A stretch of 64,000 nucleotides of DNA from Dacryopinax spathularia (lineage: Eukaryota; Basidiomycota; Dacrymycetes; Dacrymycetales; Dacrymycetaceae). The position numbers were made by a program, and so were the translations under genes. Of this stretch, positions 24,936-34,699 are shown piece after piece (the stretch's first letter is position 1; the number at the start of each line of letters is the position of its first letter). The notes beneath the pieces were generated by a model. The model ran no database searches. It was given only the letters and a program-made list of their open reading frames with translations, and was not told the DNA's origin. The DNA is taken from positions 1,160,342-1,224,341 of the forward strand of contig JBBPFI010000010.1 in NCBI GenBank assembly GCA_037974965.1, read 5' to 3'.

Positions 24936-25490
24936 CGCAGGACCTTCAGGCTGCCGCACCATGTCTGCTGGGACGGGATATGGCCAACGCTAGCCCCTCT
25001 CTGGGAATCCCACCAAGTACGTGATGTATCCGACGGCCTTCAGGCTGCTGCACCATGTCCGCTGGGGAGGGACACGCCCAACGCCCATCCTGCTCTGGGA
25101 ATCCCACCAAGTACGCTATGTATCCCACGACCTTCAGCCTGCTGCACCATGTCCGCTGGGACGGGACATGGCCAAAGCTCATCCTGCTCTGGGAATCCCG
25201 CCAAGTACGTGATGTATCCGACGGCCTTCAGGCTGCTGCACCATGTCCGCTGGGGAGGGACACGCCCAACGCCCATCCTGCTCTGGGAATCCCACCAAGT
25301 ACGCTATGTATCCCACGACCTTCAGCCTGCTGCACCATGTCCGCTGGGACGGGACATGGCCAAAGCTCATCCTGCTCTGGGAATCCCGCCAAGTACGCTA
25401 TGTATCTCACGACCTTCAGGCTGCCGCACCATGTCCGCTGGGAAAGGAGATGGCCAATGCTAGCCCCTCTATGGGAATCCTAACCCTGGC
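24936..25490 (+). repeat. Type-2 satellite segment, block 2
   Basis: About six units of the type-2 94-bp satellite, including a 188-bp two-unit repeat present twice (about 25,020-25,395). The same cctaaccctgg junction closes the block at 25,480. Its left part is the segment that matches the last bases before the telomere. Confidence 0.85.
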
Positions 25491-26545
25491 CCTGCATCAT
25501 ACGTACCTCAAAGGCAATAGCCCAGCCTGCGTCCCTGCGCAGGAATCCCACGAACAACGCTAGGGATCCCACGAACATCCGGGCCCTGCATCATACGTAC
25601 CTCAAAGGCAATAGCCCAGCCTGCATCCCCGCGCAGGAATCCCACGAACAACGCTAGGGATCCCACGAACATCAGGCCCCTGCATCATACGTACCGCAAA
25701 GGCAATAGCCCAGCCTGCGTCCCGGCGCAGGAATCCCAGGAACAACGCAATCCCAGGAACAACGCTAGGGATCCCACGAACATCCGGCCGCTCCACCCTG
25801 CCGGCAAGGAAGAGAACAGCCTTGCCTGCGTCCCCGCGCAGGAATCCCACGAACAACGCTAGGGATCCCACGAACATCCGGGCCCTGCATCATACGTACC
25901 TCAAAGGCAATAGCCCAGCCTGCGTCCCCGCGCAGGAATCCCACGAACAACGCTAGGGATCCCACGAACATCTGGGACCTGCATCATACATACCTCAAAG
26001 GCAATAACCCAGCCTGCGTGGGACGCACAGCAATCCCAGGAACAGCGCTACGGATCCCACGAACATCTGGCCGCTGCACCGTGCCGACAAGGAAGAGAAC
26101 GGCCCAGCCCGTGTTTCCGTGCAGGAATCCCACCAACAAACAACGCTAGGGATCCCACAAACATCTGGCTCCTCCACCGTGCCGGCCGGGAAGGAAACGG
26201 CCCAGCCTGCGGCCGGCCCTGCGCAGGAACCCCATTAACAACTCTAGGGATCCCACGAACATCCGGCCGCTCCACCGTGCTGGCCGGGAAGGAAACGACC
26301 TTCCCCACGTCTCCACGCAGGAATCCCACAAACAAACAATGCTAGGGATCCCACGAACATCGGGCCCCTCCACCCTGCCGGCAAGGAAGAGAACAGCCTT
26401 GCCTGCGTCCCCGCGCAGGAATCCCACGAACAATGCTAGGGATCCCACGAACATCCGGGCCCTGCATCATACGTACCGCAAAGGCAATAACCCAGCCTGC
26501 GTCCCCGCGCAGGAATCCCACGAACAACGCTAGGGATCCCATGAA

Positions 26546-26999
26546 CATTGGGCCGCTCCACCGTGCAGAACGGCCCAGCCCCCTTCGGCACATAGCCCCT
26601 CCATTCAGTGGTGCCAAAATCAAACATCAGATTGATCCACCATCCATTCTCAAACTCCATAGGATAGAGGCTCATTGCGACCATCACCCAATATTCTACC
26701 TGCAACCTGAACAGGGTGCAGAAGGCCTGCACCTCAGGGTGACCTCGAAGCGTGTGGATAAGGAGGAGGAGGGGGCTTCCTCCCGCTTCCCAGAGGGTCA
26801 GCCCGGGAGGGAGGACGATCCTTGTTCCGAACTGTCCTGGAGCAGGGATGTGTGCGGCGACATCCAGATGCCATACAACTATGACTGGCACAAAGGCCCA
26901 CCAGGCTGGGGCAACATCGTAGTTCTGGTTAGCAAGCACCCATTCTAGGTGACAGGTGCAAATTGTCAAATGCATCATCTGGATATGCTCATTGTCCAT
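26546..26999 (-). other. Right edge of satellite block with open frame, origin unknown
   Basis: The captured fragment is joined here to non-satellite DNA. One - strand frame runs from about 26,999 through the unique part (VLPPGLTLWEAGG, LFRLQVEYWVMVAMSLY) and on through PMEFENGWWINLMFDFG into the array. It looks protein-like and hydrophobic but I recognise no family. It may be a gene or transposon fragment from which the captured fragment came. Coding status is unproven. Confidence 0.4.
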
Positions 27000-27276
27000 A
27001 GTATGTTATGCTCTTGCTTCTGATCATATTATATGGTGTCTTTTGCCTAATATAATCAAACCATTACCTCCACCTCCATTCTGGATGACTTTGTAAGTCA
27101 AAATTCCATGTTTTGATAGTCCTAGCATAGTGTTGAACTCGTAGGTCCGAAACCATTTCGCACTTGTGGCCTTATTGTTGATCATATCTTACCATATTGG
27201 TACCCTTAAGATTGATAACAATGCTCCGGGTTGAACTGTTCTCATTACTCGTACTACACGTTTGCTGCTTGCTCGA
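27000..27276. other. AT-rich spacer, no gene seen
   Basis: Lower in GC than the satellite beside it. Contains nothing I can support; it is the 3' flank of the next gene. Confidence 0.5.
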
Positions 27277-30200
27277 CTATATATCTGTGTTTCTGTCCTC
27301 ATCGACCTCCTGGCGCAGCTGTAGAGTTCGCTTTGCGGCTGCCGCCATTCTCTTAGTTAACCTCTGCTCTTCTGCGCGAGCTTTGCTAGCTTGCTTCTCG
27401 ACGCGGTAACTTTGATTGGCGCTCCGTTTATCGTTCCAGCCCGGTGGACCCCGGAGATCCAGTAGCTCGCCAACGAAGGTCATGACCTCGTCGGTGCTGG
27501 GATCAGGGGGTGGTACATATTGCGCTGGTTGGGAGGAAGGCAACAAACGCGTATCCCATTGGCGAGGCGGAACTGGGCAGAGGTCAGAACGTATGCAGGT
27601 GAGGCGCGGCGAATCTCACTGTCTTTCAATGCCTTTGTCCGATGCTTGCAGCCACCGCGATAGGCATACTTGCATCTCCCACAGTTCGTTCCCATGTCCT
27701 CTTTGAGGACGTTGGCATCGAAAAATCCCAAGAAGCGCCAGCATATCTCATCCCACATGGGATCGACGTCTTCAGCTTCGGGCGTGACTCCAGTTCCTTG
27801 GCATCGTTGACAGCGGTAGATACCGTGCATCAACTAGGCGATCTAAGCCGCGCACTATTGAGAAGGAGGGTTATGAACATACCAGCAATACCCAGTCCTG
27901 ATAGGCTACAGCACAGAAACCGACGCGCCGTAAATACTTCATGCCGCCTTTCTGTCGGAGATGCTCTACAGAGACCCTGTGCGGTCGCACAGGACAACTC
28001 CAATCGGTGTCAGCGTCAGTGCTGTTCCACGATTGGAGTTTCCTGTAGACGCCTGGCTGGACTTCGTATTTCTTCTTCGTACTTGGGAATGCCAGGTGCG
28101 GCATGGGCGCCTCGTAATTGCCAGCGGATGCATAGTCGCCCCATTGAGTACCGCTTTCATGCCGTCGCGGATCTTGCTTCACTGGTACAATGCTGAGGCT
28201 AGAATCGATCTTGGTGCAAGGAAATTCGATCGCGCCGTCTGAATCCGACTCTTCACCGCCATCGGACTGTACCTCATTTTCTGAGAGTTTCATCTGATCT
28301 AGAGATGCCCCCATATCGAGTCCTTGACGCGCACGCAGGTCTTCTTCGAGGCCCATGACATCCTCGTCCTGCATAGGCTCAGCATCGAAGTCTCCTTGAT
28401 GCTGATCCTGTGCAACTTCAGCGACAGATGTTGATGAATCTAGTCGTCGGCGCTTCTTGCTACGGAGCGCGTCTCTCCCCGTAGCAGACGTAGGCTTCTC
28501 GTTGTCGATACCTCGTGGTTGGAACCCCAACTGTTGTGGGACATCGTGGGGCGGAAATGACGCTCGCGCCTCGGAGGGTTCAGAAAGCATAAGGGAATTG
28601 AGATAGACTTGGATGTCATTTTCGAGCGGAGGCGATAATTCGAGGAATCGTTGGCGGGCAAGCCTCTGAATGCAGTGTGGAATGCAGGAAGGGGCCGGTA
28701 AAGCATCCACCAAGGCCGGTGAATTGCGGGCATGATGATAGGCCGCTGCCAGCAATGCCCCCATGTGTTTGAGTAGCGAGGAACTGAAATTGCTTATTGT
28801 TCCCCAGTCAGCGGCGGACAAAATAAGGCCCTGGCACATGACTTCAGCGGATGTAGAGACAGAGGCCGTGACTACATACGAGAAGGACACAGGCTTTCAC
28901 AAGCCCGTCAACCTTGTCCTGCTCCTCACACTTCTGGAGTTCGAGGCATCTTTGCTCAAATATCGCCTCGAGCTTTGGGGCAAGAACCCTCCAACTGCCT
29001 TCGGGAAGGTGGTCTAGTAGAGGAAAAGGCCGCACGAATGCGAGGTACTGTCGTTCATTTTCCACTATGGGAAAGAGTTGTACGGGGAACGGGATTATCG
29101 GCCTGCGTTGGTTGACATGGGGCTCGTAGCGATCGATCAAGCCGGATGTGTCCACAACGACCTGTAATAGGACTTGCGTGCATGTTCGGCTGAGACTAAC
29201 CCCATGTGTTAACGATGCCATTAGGACGTTGCTCTGCAAGGACTCAAAGTCAAAGAGTCTCTTCAAGGAAGGTAAGACTGCTCACAATGATGCCAGCGAC
29301 CTTATGGAGATAGGGCAGTAGCGCTCGGTCGCTAGGTAATGTCATCCAGGTGGCTCCCGGAGGCAGCAGCAACTCATTGACGCTCGATAGATATCGCCGA
29401 TCGAGCTCGCGACGCAGGACGTCTGTACGGTTTGGATGAGGCCCGTATGTCCAGAGACTGCCTTGAATATGTTCTGTTGCGCGAGGGTCCCGCTTCCATC
29501 GCTCGGCTTCTAAGGAGAGAATGTAGCGGCGCAGATCTGGCGGGAACCAATCTTCCGAGAGGAGGGTCTCATCGGGAGACAAGCCAGTTCGAAGACAGCA
29601 GTCGCTCAGGAGTCTACTTGACTCACAAAGCCTGGCATACAAGACGCCGTGCATGGAGCCTATTTGAAGGTCTTCCATGCATCTACACGCAGCGGCCTGG
29701 CATTCCCGGACTCAGCTATACTCGCCGAGTGAAAGGAAGGTGGGACGCACCCAAACGCGCCTCAACCTCGCATCAAACTCCCGCGCAGCCTCCTCTTTGT
29801 CTGCGATCCCGTGCTTCCGGTGGTGTAAGTGGTATAAGTTGATGATGTCCTCGTAGAGCTTGAGGTGTGCGTATGCAAGGCGTTCTCCTAAGTCAAACTT
29901 GACGGGGATGTGGGACCGAGAACTGGTTATGAAGAATAGACGAAGGTTCGTATCGCTGACGTCCCATCCGGGGTATTTCTCGACTAGCGGCACAGTGTGT
30001 CGATCGTTGAGAAAGGGGCCAAATATATCGGGATCGAGCGCTTGCCACCGCAATGTAACACGGCTCCCACTCTTCCCGCTCTGCAATAGAAGGATAGCTC
30101 GCTGAATCACCAGTCTCAGATCCTGTGGAGGTTGCCTCACGAGCCCAACGATCTGATACAGCAGCAACCATCGGTTCTGAGCAGCTGTCAGCCGTGCAAG

Positions 30201-30381
30201 CGAAGGGAAAGAAATCAGCACATACGAGTAGGAAGACCCAGTTTTCCAAATCCTCGCCAACCACAACATCAGCAGTCCGGAGGTCCTTTGACACAGCGGC
30301 CAGGAGATTGAAGGAATCCTCGATGTGTTGAGGCATCTTGGTCTTGAACACTTCCTGCATCTCCTCAAGCCTTTGAGCCAT
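27277..30381 (-). CDS. 939-aa hypothetical protein with C-terminal Cys cluster
   Basis: I do not recognise the family. Seven exons on the - strand join without frame conflict: 30381-30226, 30176-29722, 29682-29286, 29233-28880, 28830-27883, 27833-27620 and 27572-27277, totalling 940 codons. The first 600 residues look globular and helical. A polar, acidic stretch with a KKRRR nuclear-localisation-like motif follows (about 590-700). Near the C-terminus come CQRCQGTG and, some 45 residues later, CGRCKYAYRGGCKH, which could bind zinc as a C2-C2 or C2-C2H site. The last 80 residues are charged and likely coiled coil. The ATG at 30,381 is the first that opens the frame. The upstream side adjoins the 21-nt repeat, so a longer N-terminus cannot be excluded. 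A nuclear, DNA-linked role is inference only. Confidence 0.75.
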
Positions 30382-30559
30382 TCTTTGAGCAGACAGACGG
30401 CGATGATCTCTGCAGAGGGGTATACTCTATACCCGAGAATGGACAAGCGCAGCACTTGAGGGGTCCTACCGGCGCTCTCCATTCGGGTCGCAGCTTCATT
30501 TGGGTCCGGTAAGGGATCCCGCTGCATTCCTTTCGCTGCGTAAGGCAGTCCTCTTGGGT

Positions 30560-30765
30560 AGGTAAGGGAGCCCCCTGGCCGCGTAAGGGAGCCCCCTGGC
30601 CGCGTAAGGGAGCCCCCTGGCCGCGTAAGGGAGCCCCTTGGCCGCGTAAGGGAGCCCCCTGGCCGCGTAAGGGAGCCCCCTGGCCGCGTAAGGGAGCCCC
30701 CTGGCCGCGTAAGGGAGCCCCCTGGCCGCGTAAGGGAGCCCCCTGGCCGCGTAAGGGAATTCCTC
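30560..30765. repeat. 21-nt tandem repeat with CCCTTAC core, about 10 copies
   Basis: Unit taagggagccccctggccgc plus g, repeated about ten times with one substitution. Read on the - strand the core is CCCTTACGCG, the motif that also fills other spacers in this zone. 21 nt is a multiple of 3, so it stays open as a GQGAPLR peptide, which I do not regard as coding. Confidence 0.95.
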
Positions 30766-30879
30766 GGGTGTTCCCCATTGCCAGGGCGCCCGCCACCCCC
30801 TGGCCCTCCTTAAGCTGTATGTATATCACTTGTGCTCTTCATTTAGGCATCTGTCACCGAACTCGTCACTCTCTTTACA

Positions 30880-31680
30880 ATGTTCTCGACAACTACGCCA
30901 ATGTGAGCATCATCTCTGACTACTGCCTCTTCCCCTTCGCCCCCTCACCCCCCCGCGGAAACACGTTACCGACTCTTGCCCAGCGAACTTCGAGCCAATC
31001 ATCATCAGACACACCCAATCGGAGTTGGACAAGGCGCTCTCGTCTTTGCATCCAATGACCCCAAAGATGATTGGGTGGTCAAGAAGCCTCGTAAGCCGGA
31101 CGATAAGAGTCTCCGTGAAGGCATTGAACACGAGTTCAACTGCTATATGTTACTGGCGGACACCTTGCCAGGAACGAAATGCCCATATGTCCTGCTTCCA
31201 CTGGGATTCGATCGCCAAACATGCTCCCTGTATCTGCTGCCCCTGATGAGGCGCGGCGACCTTCTTCAGTACCTCAAGCGGGCCGAGCAAGACCCGAGTA
31301 CGTCTCCCACCACCGCCCAGCGCATCAAATGGTGTGCCCAACTCGCCTGTGCCGTGAGAGCGATACACTCCTGCGGCGTCATCCATGGGGTTGTTCTACG
31401 CGCTCACGAAGCTCCCTTCCGCGCGTACAGGGTTCCTTTCCACGCCCAAGGGGTTCCCTTACGCGCTGGAGGGGGTTCCCCTACCAGTGTGCCCTCACTT
31501 GCAGTCAGGGCGCGGGGAATCTTTCTGGCGCGTGAGGACTCCATTGGGCCGCGTGAGGGATCTTCTGGCGCATGGACAAGTTTATTGTCCCGGGCAAGTG
31601 AGAGCATGGGAAGGAAAACGGCTCGCAGTTACCTAGTGAGAGTGGATTGGACTCTTAGTTGGCACGTTCGGGAGAGTTAG
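30880..31680 (+). pseudogene. Kinase-like gene, copy 2, broken at the catalytic loop
   Basis: Exon 1 is 30,880-30,902 (23 nt, MFSTTP), followed by an 81-nt intron and exon 2 from 30,984. The frame matches copies 1 and 3 through GVGQGALVF, VVKKPRKP, HEFNCYMLLAD, the PYVLLPLGFDRQ region and AIHSCGVIH. Directly after that His, where the others read ADL..RN, the sequence changes to repeat-derived DNA (cccttccgcg, cccttacgcg) and encodes unrelated Arg/Pro/Ala-rich residues to a stop at 31,680. The catalytic Asp, the DFE motif and the whole C-lobe are absent. It is most likely a pseudogene formed by insertion or recombination in CCCTTAC-type repeat; a short N-lobe protein is possible. Confidence 0.85.
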
Positions 31681-31901
31681 GGAGGATGGACCGGCGAATG
31701 CATTACAGTGGGCATACAGTTTGTTAGGTACTGCATCATCAAGGTCACTATCTTTGCATGCTTCTACAAGAAGAGGGTAAACGGCAATCTCTCGACCCAG
31801 GAATGATCGCTAGTTATGGACTACAACAGGGGAATCATTGAACCTGTCACGTCGTCAATAATTGACAACAAGATGTTGATGTTGACTGGGGCTGACCTGC
31901 T

Positions 31902-32613
31902 CTAAACGTGCCAATCCTCGACTCTCATCACTACTCTCTCATTGACGAGGCGGGGGCGAGCTGGCGGCACAGCCGGATGCAGGCCCAAGTCATGAGGGTC
32001 GAGTTCTACCGGGATCGGTCCAGTTGGGAACGGATACTCGACACCGCCAAGTTGGAACCGACCCAGTACGTGCATGTCGTTCTCAGGGATCGAGTATATA
32101 TCCAATGCTTGTATAGTTGTAGCGAAGCAGCCTCGGGGCTGAAGAGACACGAGGTGAACTAGAAGGAGATAGAAGTCGCTGGGGAAACCGAGAGCACCGT
32201 ACATGCTCTTCTCGATGCGAACAAGGTTCGCATTATACATTTCGCCGATAAGGACGCGATACCATGATCCTAGAGCAGTTCATTAGACAGGTCTCTAGCG
32301 AATCAAGGATAGGATACGTACCCGAATGAATCCACCAACCATTTGGAGGTGGCAAAGTAAGGTCCAGAGTGTCAAAGTCGTATGACACTCCGTACTCCCC
32401 AAACGGTTGATTGAGTATCGTCAATGGTACGCCGGCTCCTGTGAGGTCCATCAGTCCATTTCCAGAGCAAGTCATATCCGCATAGCGTACCGGGGTTAGC
32501 CATGGTGACTGTAGGTACCGAAAAGAGGGCAAGGTGCTCTTGGACAGCAAGCCGTTTGTGACCGATTGATTGGCTTGTCCTGCACGTGGTTTTGGTGAGG
32601 GAGGGTTTGTCAT
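31902..32613 (-). CDS. Hypothetical protein, 219 aa, two exons
   Basis: Exons 32613-32322 and 32269-31902 with a 52-nt intron give exactly 220 codons. The join reads WWIHSG-SWYRVLIGEMYNAN. The start is the ATG followed by TNPPSPKPRAG. The protein is mixed in character with a Pro-rich C-terminal third (PFPTGPIPVELDP, HPAVPPARPR). No domain, signal peptide or membrane segment is recognised. It is divergent from the next gene, with 167 bp between the two ATGs, so the two may share a promoter. Confidence 0.6.
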
Positions 32614-32780
32614 CGACCTCCACATGATGCTGGTGGAGATAAGGCTGAGTATACGCACTGCCTTTCCAGAAGAGGGGCTGCACGTGCCACAACAAATATG
32701 AATCCGCGTCTGCCAGACACGAAGGCCATCATCCATTCCAGCAAACCACCACCACCAAGAACGACCGCTCCGCCTGCCAG

Positions 32781-33699
32781 ATGGACCGCCTGAAGGCCTT
32801 TGTCCCCAGCATCTCCCTCGACTTGACATGCTTCCAGATCTGGCTGGAAATACAGGCCGACATTTCGAGGGGCTGGCACCTTGATGATCCCACATTCGCG
32901 TCGCAATACGAGACCATGCAGAACGTGTGGGCCATCACAACTGCTGAAGGTGCTCGATGGCATTGGGACGCGAGACGCTCACACGATGGACCCTTTGTGA
33001 CTGGTCTAGCGGTGCAACTTCGCCAGATCATCGTCGAGAATGTGCAGATTGCACTCTACACTCCGGAAGAATTCGACCGCTCTCGGTAAGTCACGTATCT
33101 TCTCATCAAACCCAAGCATGCTAACACACTAACAGCGAGATGATGTGCTACTTTGCTGCTTATAACATCATGCGATTGATCCAAGGTTATCTCAACTGCT
33201 CTGTTGCTGGCCATCAGGGGATTATGGGGATCCTGCGGACAAGGTTCACCCGTTCGGCGCGACGTTCCAGGCGCAAGCTACCGTTTGATGTGCCACAAGA
33301 TGATCTCGACTGGGAAATGTAAGTGCAACCTGCTATCGAGGGCTTCCGATACTAAACCCGTATTGCAGAGAAGGTGATGATGAGAACATCCTTCTGCGCA
33401 CCATTTGCAGGCTCGGCGTTATCGACTACCAAGACCGGAATGGTGGACGAGCTTCCTTCCGTGTCATCGGCCGGCGCAGCACCTGGAACCCCGATCAACT
33501 CAAGATGACGAACGTCATCGTCGTGAAGGACTCCAAGCTTGGCGACATCGAGGTGCCCAGGCATGAGCTGTTCTACATGTTCGCCAACCGCCTGACGACG
33601 CAGGCGGTGGGGCAGACTCGGCCATCAGTACATGTTCCTCGCCCAGGACGCCGCTCTTTTGTTCCCAGCACTACCCGGAAAGCTTACCACATGGCGTAA
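32781..33699 (+). CDS. Hypothetical protein, 272 aa, three exons
   Basis: Exons 32,781-33,085, 33,136-33,318 and 33,369-33,699 sum to exactly 273 codons; both introns are 50 nt with GTAAGT donors. The sequence is helical and charged at first (MDRLKAFVPSISLDLTCFQIW), then has a basic stretch RRSRRKLPFDVP and a beta-rich C-terminal part (MTNVIVVKDSKLGDIEVPRH). No family recognised. It is head to head with the 219-aa gene and lies upstream of the SNF2 relic and the PIF1-like gene. Confidence 0.65.
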
Positions 33700-34009
33700 T
33701 CGTTCCCTTGCGTCCAACATCTTGACATAGCACAGTCTTCTGTACGTCTCTACGAATGCACATCGTTTCATCCTTATACATCAAATGCGGCCTGTAGAGT
33801 GTACTGAGCGTCCTTTGAACAAATACCAACCACGCGCAAAGGCTGCAGCTAAGGTTGCTGGTAGCAGGCAACAATCAATGCCCAGATCTCGTTGATTGAG
33901 AGGCAGATGTGTTGGAGCAACCCCAGGAAGGCGGAGCACGCAACAAATGACAAGCACAACAGGTCCCATTGACAATGGCTCTGTACACCGATCTATAGCC
34001 AAATTGGCG

Positions 34010-34256
34010 AATGAGAGACTACAAGTTCAGCAAGTGGGCGATCACTTGCACCGTCTCACCAAGTCCCCATCTCACCGGCAAAGATACCGCCTTCAAGAAT
34101 GTGAGAGATAACCGGGCGCTTACATCGTTTTCGGGGCACGCACGATGACTCCCTCTCCGTCCGCCCCATCCAATCCGCCGTGAGCGCCTGGTAGGGCAGG
34201 AGCGCGATGCTCATCCCCGGAAAGAGCGTGCCCCTCCGGATCCCTCGTCTCGCCAT
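34010..34256 (-). pseudogene. Decayed SNF2 helicase fragment
   Basis: On the - strand the frame reads GMSIALLPYQALTADWMGR, then, after intron-like sequence, EGGIFAGEMG. This matches GMSVSLFPYQAMGVDWMAR and RGGILADEMG in the intact SNF2 gene at 48,188, i.e. the start of the helicase domain and Walker A region. One extra base after EMG throws the frame; the continuation LGETVQVIAHLL is found one frame over and has Glu where the Walker A Lys (GKT) should be. Only about 250 bp remain, with no helicase motifs II-VI around it. Confidence 0.75.
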
Positions 34257-34690
34257 AGCACGATGGCACTCATCTGGGTTCGTGTGTATTAGTAATGCAC
34301 AAGAGGTAGGCAGGAGTCGACATGCACTAGTGATATCTCGTCCTTCTGGCTCGGGTTGTGGGCTAAAATGGCAGTTTATGCAAGGGTACCTGAGCCATAT
34401 ACGAGACTTTATTGAATGGCGGAGCGGACAGAAGGCCGTACTCGTCCTCTTTGTCCAGCTGCTCGTCCGAGTTCCTCGTCGAAGAGTCCCATTCTCTCAT
34501 ACTTGGGGGCTAGGAGACGGCATCAGGGAAATGTAAGCTTTTGGATGGATGAGGGTGTGTATGTGTACGAGGAGTGTGTGTTCGGTAGTCTAGGATCCCT
34601 ACAATCAGTGAGTGCGTCCGGGGATTCTCCTTAGTATAGGGTTCTGACTTGAACTCTGAGGCAGTCGGGAAGATGACCCTTGTCCTTCGG
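34257..34690. other. Spacer, no gene seen
   Basis: Between the SNF2 relic and the PIF1-like gene. Short open frames lack support. Part of the 5' end of the PIF1-like gene may lie here. Confidence 0.4.
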
Positions 34691-34699
34691 CCACACTCG

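Larger units (their letters stand above)
13031..26545 (+). repeat. Internal 94-bp satellite array, about 140 units
   Basis: Tandem array with a 94-bp unit. The unit has a constant half (ccccgcgcaggaatcccacg, then aacaacgctagggatccca and cgaacatccgg) and a variable half of at least three kinds: tgcatcatacgtacctcaaa, gctccaccctgccggcaagg and gctccaccatgctggccagg. Inside the constant half the motif ggratcccacgaaca occurs twice, so the unit carries its own internal duplication. Half-units are shuffled along the array. 94 is not a multiple of 3, so the reading frame rotates in each unit. Stops are rare, and many meaningless open frames of 60-220 codons appear on both strands. I treat the array as non-coding. 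Confidence 0.95.

Noticed and set aside
13031-26545. CRISPR-like look (conserved piece alternating with variable pieces)
   Set aside because: The organism is eukaryotic, the variable parts are a few recurring half-units rather than unique spacers, and no cas genes are present.
12895-26620. Many open frames of 60-220 codons on both strands in the satellite (e.g. 22,808-23,473 and 23,442-22,876)
   Set aside because: They follow from the lack of stops in a GC-rich 94-bp unit. The unit is not a multiple of 3, so frames rotate; all frames are open, and there is no start context, intron or conserved domain.
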